A stretch of 32,968 bases of DNA from Thermodesulfovibrionia bacterium (GTDB lineage: Bacteria; Nitrospirota; Thermodesulfovibrionia; JACRGW01). Shown here in pieces: positions 23,579 to 32,618 of the stretch (positions are counted from its first letter, which is position 1; each line of letters starts with the position of its first letter). Location of the stretch: NCBI GenBank assembly GCA_919902995.1, contig CAKKSD010000012.1:1-32968 (forward strand). Reading direction: 5' to 3'. A program made the position numbers and the translations under genes. The notes under the pieces were generated by a model. The model was not told the origin of the DNA. It did no database searches and saw only the letters and a program-made list of their open reading frames with translations.

Positions 23579-25299
23579 GGCATCAATTCGATACGGTCAT
23601 AATCGGTTCAGGACTTGCAGGTCTGAGGGCGGCCTTGGAAGCATCAGGTGAAGGAAGTGTTGCAGTGCTTTCGAAACTTTATCCTACCAGAAGTCACTCC
23701 ACTACAGCACAGGGTGGCATCGGTGCTGCCCTCGGGAATGAAGAGCCTGACAAACCAGAGTGGCATTTTTATGATACCGTAAAGGGAAGTGATTTTCTTG
23801 GAGACCAGGATGCAATTGAGATAATGTGTGAGGATGCCATAAGGGCGATCATTGAACTTGAGCATCTTGGTGTACCTTTTTCAAGAACAAAGGAAGGCAG
23901 AATAGCCCAGAGGCATTTTGGAGGGCATACAAGGGATTTTGGTGTGGCACCGGTAAGGAGGGCCTGTTATTCTGCAGACAGGACAGGTCATGCCATTGTA
24001 TTCGCCCTCTATGAGCAGTGTCAGCTTAAGGGGGTGAAGTTCTTCCCTGAATTTTTTGTTTCAGATATTGTTATCGATAACACGAGATGTCATGGTGTTA
24101 TCACCCTTGAGATCTCTACTGGTGAATTCCATATCTTTTCTTCAAAGGTAACACTTATTGCAAGCGGTGGTTATGGCAGGGTCTTTAAAACAACATCCAA
24201 TGCCTATGCAAGCACAGGAGACTGTCTGAGTATTCTGTACAACAGAGGGATTCCTCTGGAAGATATGGAATTCTTCCAGTTTCATCCTACAGGGCTTTAT
24301 GGTCTCGGGATACTTATTACAGAGGGTGCAAGGGGAGAGGGTGGTATATTGATAAATGGAAAAGGCGAACGCTTTATGGAGAGATATGCGCCTACTATTA
24401 AAGACCTTGCACCGAGGGATATGGTTTGCAGGGCGATTCTGACAGAGATCAAAGAGGGGAGAGGGATCGATGGAAAGGATTACGTATATCTTGATATAAG
24501 AAATATCCCGAAAAGGACATTACAGGAAAGACTTCCTGAAATAACCACATTCTGCAAGATCTATATGGGTGTTGATCCGTCGGAGCAACCAATACCTGTT
24601 TTCCCTACTGCCCATTATGCTATGGGTGGAATCCCGACAGATATTGATGGAAGGGTCTTTATGGATGAAAAGGGTTCTGTTGTGAATGGTCTCTTCGCTG
24701 CGGGTGAATGTGCCTGTGTATCTGTCCATGGTGCAAACAGGCTTGGCTGTAACTCCCTCCTCGATACTGTGGTCTTCGGGAGGAGGTCAGGTAAGGCTAT
24801 AAGAGGTGAGATCAGAGATATGGAATATGGGAGGATAAGAAATAACGAACTCGAAAGATCAAGGATGCTTATAGATTCTATCCTTACAAATGATGGAAAA
24901 GAAAAGATCGCGAATATAAAGACAGATCTTCAGGATAGAATGATGGAGCATTGCTCTGTCTTCAGAGAGGAGAAAAATCTTAAAGGATTAATCGATTCAA
25001 TCAGGATACTTAAAGAAAGGGCAGAGGATATAGGTTTAAAGGATAAGACAAGAAAATTTAATACCGAACTCATCGATGCGCTGGAATTAAAACACATGCT
25101 TACCCTTTCCGAAGTGATTGCCTCTTCGGCTTTAGAAAGAAAAGAGAGCAGGGGTGCTCACTACAGAGTGGATTGTCCGAAGAGAGATGATACAAGCTGG
25201 CTCAAGCACACTTTCGCATTTAAAACCGAGGGGGCAATAGAGTTTAGATATAAGCCTGTAGCGATAACAAAATTTCAACCAGAGGAGAGGCAGTATTGA
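23575..25299 (+). CDS. sdhA: Succinate dehydrogenase/fumarate reductase flavoprotein subunit
   Basis: 574 residues, the usual length. The dinucleotide motif GSGLAGLRAA is at residues 11-20, and RSHSTTAQGGIGAALGN carries the His that binds FAD covalently. Active-site regions QFHPTGLYG, ITEGARGEGG and the histidine/arginine segment VHGANRLGCNSLLDTVVFG are intact; the C-terminal domain ends with ESRGAHYRVDCPKRDD. It oxidises succinate or reduces fumarate at the membrane complex. No iron-sulfur subunit or membrane anchor follows; an ATPase gene with its own promoter begins 86 bp later. The partners must be upstream of nothing visible here, i.e. elsewhere in the genome. It could act as either enzyme, so the symbol is nominal. 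Confidence 0.93.
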   Translation: MRHQFDTVIIGSGLAGLRAALEASGEGSVAVLSKLYPTRSHSTTAQGGIGAALGNEEPDKPEWHFYDTVKGSDFLGDQDAIEIMCEDAIRAIIELEHLGVPFSRTKEGRIAQRHFGGHTRDFGVAPVRRACYSADRTGHAIVFALYEQCQLKGVKFFPEFFVSDIVIDNTRCHGVITLEISTGEFHIFSSKVTLIASGGYGRVFKTTSNAYASTGDCLSILYNRGIPLEDMEFFQFHPTGLYGLGILITEGARGEGGILINGKGERFMERYAPTIKDLAPRDMVCRAILTEIKEGRGIDGKDYVYLDIRNIPKRTLQERLPEITTFCKIYMGVDPSEQPIPVFPTAHYAMGGIPTDIDGRVFMDEKGSVVNGLFAAGECACVSVHGANRLGCNSLLDTVVFGRRSGKAIRGEIRDMEYGRIRNNELERSRMLIDSILTNDGKEKIANIKTDLQDRMMEHCSVFREEKNLKGLIDSIRILKERAEDIGLKDKTRKFNTELIDALELKHMLTLSEVIASSALERKESRGAHYRVDCPKRDDTSWLKHTFAFKTEGAIEFRYKPVAITKFQPEERQY

Positions 25300-25349
25300 G
25301 AAAAAGCCAATTGTTTAAGTGACATAGTTAGTGCTATAAATTATTGCCC

Positions 25350-25377
25350 TTGACTACAATAATAATCGTGCTATAAT
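25350..25377 (+). promoter_or_regulatory. Promoter of the AAA/DUF4143 ATPase gene
   Basis: TTGACT (25350-25355, 5/6), a 16-nt spacer and perfect TATAAT (25372-25377). The -10 box ends 8 nt before the ATG at 25386, so the start site would be at or next to the start codon: a leaderless transcript. Confidence 0.7.
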
Positions 25378-25385
25378 TGTAGTAG

Positions 25386-26657
25386 ATGAAAAAGAAAGTT
25401 CTTATAAAAAGAGAGATATTCTCCCAAATTGTCAGGCATATTGCAAAGGAAGAGGTTACGGTAATTACTGGGGCTCGCCAAACAGGCAAAACAACTATTC
25501 TCCTGCAGCTAAAGGCCCATCTGATTCATGAGAAAAAAATAAATCCGTCACGGATAAAAATCTTTAATCTTGATTTATTGAGCGATCTGGAAGGCATAAG
25601 AAACCAGACCGATTTTATCAAATTCCTTCGCGAAGAACTGAATAAAGAAAAATTTCTTTATGTATTTATTGATGAAATTCAGAGGCTGGAAAGTCCAGGC
25701 AGGTTCTTAAAAGGAATTTATGATTTAAAACTGCCCTTAAAATTACTTGTTACAGGCTCCTCGTCATTAGAGATAAAATCAAAGGTTTTTGAGTCCCTGA
25801 CCGGGCGAAAAAGGGTCTTTCATGTCTGGCCATTTTCTTTCTCAGAGTATCTTTCCTGTTATAACCCAAAGCTATCAGAACTAATTAAGAAAAAATCCGT
25901 CTCTACTATTAATAAGCGAGCCATTTTGGATCATCTTTTTGATTTTATTATATTTGGAGGTTATCCCCGTGCGGTTTTAGCCAAAAGCAAAGAGGAAAAG
26001 ATTCAGGTGCTAAATGAAATTTATTCAAGCTATGTAGAAAAGGATATAGTTGGTCTAATAAAAATCAAGAACCCTTTCAATTTCTCAAAATTAGTTGCAC
26101 TTCTGTCTGACCAGATCGGAGGAATTATTAACCTTAAAGAGGTAAGCAGCACACTGGGGATTAATCATAGGACATTAGAGCACTACCTATCAGCCCTTGA
26201 GAATACCTTTGTTATTAATATTACAAGGCCATTTTTTACTAATATCCGCAAAGAACTCACCAAAATGCCAAAGGTCTATTTTGTTGATAATGGGATGAGA
26301 AGTCTGGCATTAAAGTATTTTACAAAATTTATGGACAGCCGCGACAAAGGCGAGCTTCTTGAAAATTTCGTTTTGTCTTCGTTATTGAAAAAGGGCGATT
26401 TGACAGTTAACTATTGGAGGACTAAGGATAAAAGCGAAGTTGATTTTATTTGCAGGGATTACGATGGGAATACGATTCCTCTTGAAGTTAAAGCGGCTGA
26501 ACTAAAAAAGCCGGAGATCACTAAAGGGCTGAGGTCTTTTATAGAGAGGTATAATCCTGTTAGGGCATTTTTAATTAACCTTTCTTTAGAAGAAAAGATA
26601 AAATTTAAGAATACCCAGATTGAATTTATCCTTCCCTATAGCATAGAAAGGATATAA
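25386..26657 (+). CDS. AAA_14/DUF4143 family ATPase with PD-(D/E)XK-like C-terminus
   Basis: 423 residues. Walker A GARQTGKTT is near residue 30 and Walker B FLYVFIDEIQRL near 95; sensor-like LLVTGSSSLEIKS follows. A winged-helix-like DUF4143 region contains KEVSSTLGINHRTLEHYLSALENTFVI and FVDNGMRSLAL. The C-terminus shows NYWRTKDKSEVDFICRD...IPLEVKA, the E-x-D...E-x-K pattern of a PD-(D/E)XK nuclease fold. Such ATPases are scattered in mobile and accessory regions; their function is not established. The gene has its own strong promoter and marks the border between the metabolic and accessory regions. The methyltransferase fragment begins 8 bp after its stop. Confidence 0.9.
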   Translation: MKKKVLIKREIFSQIVRHIAKEEVTVITGARQTGKTTILLQLKAHLIHEKKINPSRIKIFNLDLLSDLEGIRNQTDFIKFLREELNKEKFLYVFIDEIQRLESPGRFLKGIYDLKLPLKLLVTGSSSLEIKSKVFESLTGRKRVFHVWPFSFSEYLSCYNPKLSELIKKKSVSTINKRAILDHLFDFIIFGGYPRAVLAKSKEEKIQVLNEIYSSYVEKDIVGLIKIKNPFNFSKLVALLSDQIGGIINLKEVSSTLGINHRTLEHYLSALENTFVINITRPFFTNIRKELTKMPKVYFVDNGMRSLALKYFTKFMDSRDKGELLENFVLSSLLKKGDLTVNYWRTKDKSEVDFICRDYDGNTIPLEVKAAELKKPEITKGLRSFIERYNPVRAFLINLSLEEKIKFKNTQIEFILPYSIERI

Positions 26658-26665
26658 AGAGCAGC

Positions 26666-26890
26666 ATGGCAAAAGGCAGAAAGCCGAAATATTCAGGCAA
26701 TAACAGCATAGAAGCCTGTCGGCATGAAACCGATAGCCGCAAAAATGCTGTCTCTGTTGGCCTTGCCTCTTACGACACATCAAAGCCAAAACCAAAGAAG
26801 TATGGGTATGACCTGCACCTTGATCCGCAGCTTGTCTGGTTGGGGAAGAAAGAGCATACTTCTCTTGAAAGGTTGACATGGCTCGTTTGA
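26666..26890 (+). pseudogene. N-terminal fragment of a DNA methyltransferase (copy A)
   Basis: 74 codons. MAKGRKPKYSGNNSIEACRHETDSRKNAV...DLHLDPQLVWLGKKEHTS resembles, from memory, the N-terminal leader of a family of type III (Mod-like) adenine methyltransferases in which DPQLVWAGK-type sequence precedes the catalytic domain. No catalytic motif follows: the match ends at KKEHTS, and the frame then runs 13 bp into the next gene. Copy B at 27498 is about 80% similar, with identical runs of 25 and 30 nt. It is most likely a broken gene end, although a small expressed protein cannot be ruled out. Confidence 0.6.
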
Positions 26891-27237
26891 GATTCCTTGC
26901 AGATGTGAACATAGAAAAGCCCATTGTGGATGAATTAAAAAGGATGGGACATAATATTATTTGGATTGCCGATTTAGACAGGTATTTGGACGACATGAAT
27001 ATTTTCAAGATAGCAAGAAAGGAACACCGCATCCTCTTAACTAATGACAAGGATTTTGGTGAGATTGTATGCAGGCAAAAGCTTGTACCTACTGGAATTG
27101 TCCTTTTCAGGATTAAGGGGCAAGATGTAAGAGAAAAGGTAAAATTATTAAAGAAGCTTTTGACTGCCCATAGTGATAAAATAGTTAATCATTTTGTTGT
27201 TGTGGCCAAGGAAAAGTTTAGATTTATTCCTATATAA
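26878..27237 (+). CDS. DUF5615 PIN-like putative toxin
   Basis: 119 residues of the DUF5615 (Mut7-C/PIN-like) family: LRFLADVNIEKPIVDELKRMGHNIIWIADLDRYLDDMNIFKIARKEHRILLTNDKDFGEIV. The Asp in FLADVN, the conserved acidic residues around TNDKDFGEI and the helical middle fit a PIN-fold ribonuclease, so RNA cleavage is plausible. It overlaps the end of the methyltransferase fragment; AAAGG in that fragment, about 7 nt before the ATG, can serve as ribosome binding site. The DUF433 gene follows 18 bp later. In most pairs I know, DUF433 comes first, so the order here is reversed. Confidence 0.88.
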   Translation: MARLRFLADVNIEKPIVDELKRMGHNIIWIADLDRYLDDMNIFKIARKEHRILLTNDKDFGEIVCRQKLVPTGIVLFRIKGQDVREKVKLLKKLLTAHSDKIVNHFVVVAKEKFRFIPI

Positions 27238-27255
27238 CCAGAAGGAGGTAACAAG

Positions 27256-27486
27256 ATGAAAGCAAGGCTGCTGAACAGGATAGAAACAAACCCGAATATA
27301 ATGTTCGGGAAGCCTGTAATAAGGGGTTCAAGATTACCAGTAGAGATAATCCTTGAAAAGCTTGCCTATGGCGAGACAGAGGATGAGATATTGAAGGAAT
27401 ATCCATTTCTTAAAAAAGAAGATATAAAGGCTGCTCTCTTATTTGCCGCTAAGACAATATCGCTTGAAGAAGTCATGCAGACATAG
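27256..27486 (+). CDS. DUF433 putative antitoxin
   Basis: 76 residues, typical DUF433: NRIETNPNIMFGKPVIRGSRLPVEIILEKLAYGETEDEILKEYPFLKKEDIKAALLFAA. The family has a helix-turn-helix core and is found next to DUF5615 proteins as the presumed antitoxin that binds DNA and neutralises the PIN-like partner. A strong AGGAGGT ribosome binding site precedes the ATG, better than that of the toxin gene, consistent with antitoxin excess. Lies between the toxin gene and methyltransferase fragment B. Confidence 0.9.
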   Translation: MKARLLNRIETNPNIMFGKPVIRGSRLPVEIILEKLAYGETEDEILKEYPFLKKEDIKAALLFAAKTISLEEVMQT

Positions 27487-27497
27487 AGGAGGTTTAT

Positions 27498-27746
27498 TTG
27501 GGAAGGAAAGCGAAGAAAAACGAAGACCTTGAAGCCTGTCGGCATGAAACCGATACCCGCAAGAATGCCGTGCCTGTTGGCCTTGCCTCTTACGACACAT
27601 CAAGACCTAAACCTAGGGAATACGATTATGACCCGCACCTTGACCCGCAGTTAGTCTGGGCAGGCAAAAAAGAGCATACCTCTTTTGAAGTCCCTACTGT
27701 ATCCCTTCATATACACGAAAGAGTAGCGTTGGAGGATATGATCTAA
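27498..27746 (+). pseudogene. N-terminal fragment of a DNA methyltransferase (copy B)
   Basis: 82 codons from a TTG at 27498, preceded by GAGGAGGT. GRKAKKNEDLEACRHETDTRKNAVPVGLASYD...DPHLDPQLVWAGKKEHTSFEVPTVSLHIHERVALEDMI agrees better with the family leader than copy A does and extends further, to the VPTVSLHIHER segment. It stops where the methyltransferase body should begin. The next gene is an unrelated helicase. With copy A it brackets the DUF5615/DUF433 pair. Either both are debris of one methyltransferase locus or the leader is a module with its own role; the first is more likely. Confidence 0.6.
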
Positions 27747-27803
27747 AATATTGAAATCAAAGAGACATATGACACTTAAGGGTAATTGAAAGGTTAAAAC
27801 ACT

Positions 27804-30485
27804 ATGCCTAACGACCAAGTGATAGTTGATGAAGACAAAGACCGAGCTATTAGGTTATTCAGCTATTTAAAAGAATTTGTCCGACTTCGGTCAACAATCA
27901 CACGAGACATATCATCCTATGAAGAAGTGCTTTGGCTTCACGAAATACCTAACGAGCATGGCTGGTATTCTGCGCATTGGGGAATTCAAGATGAGAGAAC
28001 GGATGACATTTGGGTTGAAGCAAAAAAGCCTAAAGTTCCTGAATGTCCACAGCCTCCAACCATGTGTGACGGTTGGTACTCAAGGGACGAATTAATCAAT
28101 ACAAGAGATATCCCAGCAATTCAAAAAATTCGGCATGTGACTATTCAAACAAATGATACAGATAGTAAAACCGAAACACAAAGAATAGAAGATCATCCCG
28201 ATGTTGAAAATGAATGGAACAAGTATATTGAGCAAAAATGGTTCCCATGGATGGAATTATATGAAAAGATTCGTCCATCACAAGAAATATATGGGAAATT
28301 ATTTAGGATGTATCAGTTATCAAACAAGCTTGGTGAATCGTACGAACTTATTATAGGTCTTGGATTTTTAACATGGAAAACCCGACAAAACCAAGAAGTG
28401 CGCAGACATATAATAAGTGCACAAGCAAGACTTGAATTTGACTCTAACACGGGAACTCTTACAATACGCCCCGGGATAGACGGGGCAAGAATGAATTTTG
28501 AAGATGATATGCTTGACCCATCTGAATGTCCTCCTTATGATGAACTTCAAGCTATTCAAAGTGCTCTGCAAGATAATAGTGAAAATCCATGGGATAGTTC
28601 AATAATACATTCTATAATTAGAAGTTGGGTTCATTCTTTAAGTTCAGAAAGCGCATTCTCACCCGATAATATTCCACCTAAAGTTGTTACCGCTGATCCG
28701 AAATGCAGTTTTGCACCTGCAATTATACTGAGAAAAAGAACACAGAGGGGCTGGATAACCGCATTCGACAACATAATAACACGATTAAAATTAGAGAAAA
28801 ATATCCCGAATAATATAAAATTATTGGTTAACATTTCGGATAGCATTAACGGTTCTACAAGAAGACAAACAGACACTTCACTTTTAGAACAGAATACTTA
28901 TACAAAAAAAATTGAAGATTCACATGTATATTTCCCTCTACCTACAAACGACGAGCAACTTAAAATCATACAGAAGCTTCATTCTTCAAATGGCGTGAGA
29001 GTTCAGGGACCTCCCGGAACAGGAAAGAGTCATACTATTGCCAATATCATTTGTCATTATCTTGCAACTGATAAAAAGGTACTTGTAACCGCCTATGCTC
29101 CAAGGGCATTAAAAGTATTGCAAGATAAAATACCTCAGGAACTTTTGGCATTATGTGTAAGTGTCTTGGGTCACGACACACAATCTATGGAAAATCTACA
29201 GAGAGCTGTTAATGAAATTACCGAGAAATTTAACGATTGGAATGAAGAAAGGAATAACCAAAATATTCATGAACTCCAGAAAGAGCTTAATCAGTATAAA
29301 GAAGAATCGGCAATTATAAAGAAAAAGCTAAGGGAATTAAAAGAAAAAGATACATATAAATTCTGCGATATTGTTGGTTATGAGGGGACTGTACAGGAAA
29401 TTGCAAAATTAATTAAAGCAAATGAGGAGAATTTTGGTTGGATTCCTGACAGGGTAGAATTCGGAACAACTGCACCATTATCTAATCTTGAATTCAAAAA
29501 ACTTTTATACCTGCTGCGTGATATTGAAAAATCAGAAGAGAAGGAATTAACCCTTCACAGGATTAAAAGCAACGAGGTCGATGACCCTGATTTAATGAGA
29601 AACCTATTCAATGATGAAAAGAATGTGAAAGAGGAGCTTAACGCCTATCAACACTATTCTTTAAATGATTATCACTTTAAGATATTAATGGAAGTTGATG
29701 TTAATAAAAGACAGTTTGCATTAGAATTAATTACAGAACTGAGAAAGGCAATAGATGAAGGCTTAAGAAGGTCTTTTGCTTGGTTAACGCAAGCAGTTTT
29801 TGATATATTGGCTGACAATAGCCAACCTCTACAACGTTTATTCGAAACTACCCGCAGAAGGATTAAAGGATTGAATGAAAAAGCACAAATAGTTGATGAT
29901 TATCAGATCAAATTGCCTGACATAGATAAGGCTCAAATTTCTGCAGATGCAAACGACCTGCTTGAATATTTAAAATCCGGCAAAAAAATATATTTCTGGC
30001 CATTTCAGCCAAAGGTAATCAGAAGAACCAAGTATTTGTGGCATGAAACATATATAGATGGACGACCCTGCGACAATATTATCAGCCTCGAGAAAATTCT
30101 GGATTATTTGGACGTTGATAAAATAGTTAATCAATTATGGGTTGACTGGGGCAACATGGTCACAAAAGCAGAAGGCTCTTATGTGTCTCTGGTAGCACTT
30201 ATCTCTGAACAATCAAAAGCGCTTGAGAGTATTTTAGCTATTGATACCCCGCTTCAGGAATGTAAAAAAGCAATAAAAGACCTTTCTGTTATAAGTGAAC
30301 CAAAATGGCACGAATCAAATGAACTGTTTGAATTAGAAAAACGTCTCAAGGCATCGGTAGCTTTTGAATCAGAAAAGAATATCAAGAGTAAATTTGAAGA
30401 TATTGAGGATATTATTGATCACTATGTAAATCTCAATAATTCAAGTGCTATCAATTTAGAGTTTAGCAATTCAGTAAAGCAGTGA
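27804..30485 (+). CDS. SF1 (DNA2/NAM7-like) helicase, N-terminal part, ended by in-frame TGA
   Basis: 893 residues. The first 350 residues form an unassigned domain (SSYEEVLWLHEIPNEHGWYSAHWG, later HVYFPLPTNDEQLKIIQKL). Then comes the Walker A QGPPGTGKSHTIANIICHYL (near 402), motif Ia VLVTAYAPRALKVLQDKIP and a long charged coiled coil (about 470-530). Helicase motifs II to VI are missing here but occur in the next ORF, in the same frame. The stop at 30483-30485 (KQ-TGA-DLKGWS) is therefore an interruption of one gene of about 1,605 codons. Candidates are a nonsense mutation (TGG to TGA is one step), a sequencing error, or a genuine split into two subunits. Confidence 0.85.
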   Translation: MPNDQVIVDEDKDRAIRLFSYLKEFVRLRSTITRDISSYEEVLWLHEIPNEHGWYSAHWGIQDERTDDIWVEAKKPKVPECPQPPTMCDGWYSRDELINTRDIPAIQKIRHVTIQTNDTDSKTETQRIEDHPDVENEWNKYIEQKWFPWMELYEKIRPSQEIYGKLFRMYQLSNKLGESYELIIGLGFLTWKTRQNQEVRRHIISAQARLEFDSNTGTLTIRPGIDGARMNFEDDMLDPSECPPYDELQAIQSALQDNSENPWDSSIIHSIIRSWVHSLSSESAFSPDNIPPKVVTADPKCSFAPAIILRKRTQRGWITAFDNIITRLKLEKNIPNNIKLLVNISDSINGSTRRQTDTSLLEQNTYTKKIEDSHVYFPLPTNDEQLKIIQKLHSSNGVRVQGPPGTGKSHTIANIICHYLATDKKVLVTAYAPRALKVLQDKIPQELLALCVSVLGHDTQSMENLQRAVNEITEKFNDWNEERNNQNIHELQKELNQYKEESAIIKKKLRELKEKDTYKFCDIVGYEGTVQEIAKLIKANEENFGWIPDRVEFGTTAPLSNLEFKKLLYLLRDIEKSEEKELTLHRIKSNEVDDPDLMRNLFNDEKNVKEELNAYQHYSLNDYHFKILMEVDVNKRQFALELITELRKAIDEGLRRSFAWLTQAVFDILADNSQPLQRLFETTRRRIKGLNEKAQIVDDYQIKLPDIDKAQISADANDLLEYLKSGKKIYFWPFQPKVIRRTKYLWHETYIDGRPCDNIISLEKILDYLDVDKIVNQLWVDWGNMVTKAEGSYVSLVALISEQSKALESILAIDTPLQECKKAIKDLSVISEPKWHESNELFELEKRLKASVAFESEKNIKSKFEDIEDIIDHYVNLNNSSAINLEFSNSVKQ

Positions 30486-30488
30486 GAT

Positions 30489-32618
30489 TTGAAAGGCTGG
30501 TCAACTGCTTATTACAAATTGAAAGAATTAGAAGCGCGTTCTAAATTGTTATCTGAGCGGAAATTGTTATATCAAACTCTCAAAGACCGTCTGCCTGAAT
30601 TAGCCGATGAATTAATCAATAGCTATCAGAATGTGCAATGGAATCATCGCGGTGAACAGTTTGAAGAAGCTTGGAACTGGTCATTGGCTGATACATGGCT
30701 ACAAGATTATGAGGCAAAGCATGATTCAGAAAAATTAAATGCATCTTATGTAAGGCTTCAACAAGACATCGGTAGAACCATAGCTAAACTTGCGGCAAAA
30801 ATGGCTTGGGCTCATTGTTTAAATAATATGACGAATGAACAACGAACTGCTCTTTTAGCATGGCAGTCTGCAATCAGGAGAATTGGATCTGGTAAAAGGA
30901 AAGGAAGTGTTCAAGCTCAGAGGGATGCCGCACAACATATGAAAGAATGCAGAAAAATAATACCTGCATGGATTATGCCACTATATAGAGTGATTGAAAC
31001 TATTAGTGAGACACGCTCAATAGAGCCAGAAATATTTGATATGGTCATCGTTGATGAGGCAAGTCAATGCGGGCCGGAGGCACTGATTGTTCACTTTTTA
31101 GCTAAAAAAGTTATTATTGTAGGAGACGAGGAGCAGGTTGCTCCTGAAAATATTGGTGTGCAAGAAGAGGATGTCCAACGCCTGAGAACACTTTATCTTG
31201 ATAATATTCCAGCACCAGTTGCACTTGGCAGGGACAGTACTCTTTTTGAAAATGCAGGCTTGCGATTAAGAGAAAGAGTTTTTTTACGCGAGCACTTTAG
31301 ATGCATGCCCGAGATTATCCAATTCTGCAATGACTTGTGCTATGCACCGCTTGGGAAGACGTTGATACCATTACGTCAATATGGTACTGACCGTTTAGAG
31401 CCTCCGATAGTAACCGAATATGTTGAATCCGGCTATAGAGACAGATCGTCAAGCGGGAGCCTTATTAAAATGAATCATTCGGAAGCTAAGAGAATTGTAG
31501 ACAGAATCATAGAATGTTGTAATGACCAGAAATATGCGAATAAAACAATGGGGGTCATATCAATGTTGGGGGATGAACAGGCAAGGCTGATTGAAGGGAT
31601 GCTAATGAAAAATCTTTCCCCTACTGAATATGAAAAAAGGAAATTATTATGCGGGACATCAGCTTCTTTTCAAGGCGATGAACGGGACGTAATTTTCATT
31701 TCTATGGTAGATGCACCACCATCTCAATTTAAGGCGATAACAAAGGATACAGATAAAAGGCGATTCAATGTAGCTGTGAGCCGTGCAAAAGACCAGCTTT
31801 GGGTTTTTCATAGCTTTCAATTATCAGATATTAAGAGTAATTGCTTCAGACATAGATTGTTGCGGTATTGTAAGAATCCTCACAGACCGATTGTACCCGG
31901 GGGAATTGAAAAGTGTAAGACACAATTCGAAAGAGATGTATTCTTTAAGATAACTCAGCGTGGATACAGTGTAATCCCACAAGTTGAAATTGCCGGGAAA
32001 TTTATTGACTTGGTTATTGAAGGAATGCGTGCACGACTTGCCGTAGAATGTGATGGTGATGAGTGGCATGGCCCCGAACGTTGGGAAGAAGACATGGAAA
32101 GACAAAGAACTCTCGAACGATGCGGTTGGAGATTTTGGAGGGTCAGAGGGAGTGAATTTTTTAGGAGTCAAGATGAAGCGATGAGTACTCTATGGGATCA
32201 GTTGGACGGTATGCAGATATATCCATATAGAGAAGATAGAAGTCGTTCTTCTGAGAGGGAGGAAGATGAAGAGCTAATAGAAAAAGAGATAGAGATAGAG
32301 GACAATATCGAGTCAGATGATGAAATGGAGATCAAGAACGCAATATCAGATATTGTACAAATCAGCATAAATTCAATGAAAGATTTAGATAAAAAGATAA
32401 TCCGAGAAATCATTATCCACTTATTAAATGAAAATAGCAGAGGAAAAGATCTGTTACCAACGGCTGTAATTCGAAGGTCAGGCTTGGCCGTAAGAGGGCA
32501 TAATCGTTCAAGAGTCGTTAACAGGATCAATAGAGTCGTAAATGAAATGCTTAAGAATGGTGAGGTACAGCAATATAAGACTCAAAAAAGGATAAGGTTT
32601 AAGCTGCCGGATAAATAA
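30489..32618 (+). CDS. SF1 helicase C-terminal part with Vsr/DUF559-like nuclease domain
   Basis: 709 codons, in frame with the preceding ORF and separated only by TGA and one codon. Helicase motifs: Walker B MVIVDEASQCGPEA (near 184), motif III IIVGDEEQVAP, FLREHFRCMPEIIQFCN (near 267), GTSASFQGDERDVIFISMVD (near 388) and RRFNVAVSRAKDQLWVFHS (near 423). A nuclease-like domain follows (about 479-560): FIDLVIEG...LAVECDGDEWHGPERWEEDMERQRTLERCGWRFWRVRGSEFF, the acidic and histidine pattern of Vsr/DUF559 endonucleases. The tail is acidic, then basic with possible winged-helix character. The TTG start at 30489 is a weak candidate with no good ribosome binding site, so separate translation would rely on coupling or readthrough. 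Confidence 0.82.
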   Translation: MKGWSTAYYKLKELEARSKLLSERKLLYQTLKDRLPELADELINSYQNVQWNHRGEQFEEAWNWSLADTWLQDYEAKHDSEKLNASYVRLQQDIGRTIAKLAAKMAWAHCLNNMTNEQRTALLAWQSAIRRIGSGKRKGSVQAQRDAAQHMKECRKIIPAWIMPLYRVIETISETRSIEPEIFDMVIVDEASQCGPEALIVHFLAKKVIIVGDEEQVAPENIGVQEEDVQRLRTLYLDNIPAPVALGRDSTLFENAGLRLRERVFLREHFRCMPEIIQFCNDLCYAPLGKTLIPLRQYGTDRLEPPIVTEYVESGYRDRSSSGSLIKMNHSEAKRIVDRIIECCNDQKYANKTMGVISMLGDEQARLIEGMLMKNLSPTEYEKRKLLCGTSASFQGDERDVIFISMVDAPPSQFKAITKDTDKRRFNVAVSRAKDQLWVFHSFQLSDIKSNCFRHRLLRYCKNPHRPIVPGGIEKCKTQFERDVFFKITQRGYSVIPQVEIAGKFIDLVIEGMRARLAVECDGDEWHGPERWEEDMERQRTLERCGWRFWRVRGSEFFRSQDEAMSTLWDQLDGMQIYPYREDRSRSSEREEDEELIEKEIEIEDNIESDDEMEIKNAISDIVQISINSMKDLDKKIIREIIIHLLNENSRGKDLLPTAVIRRSGLAVRGHNRSRVVNRINRVVNEMLKNGEVQQYKTQKRIRFKLPDK

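Noticed and set aside
30483-30485. In-frame TGA as selenocysteine or reassigned codon
   Set aside because: No obvious SECIS-like hairpin directly downstream, no Cys/Sec catalytic context, and TGA ends other genes such as the malic enzyme, tetR and livF.
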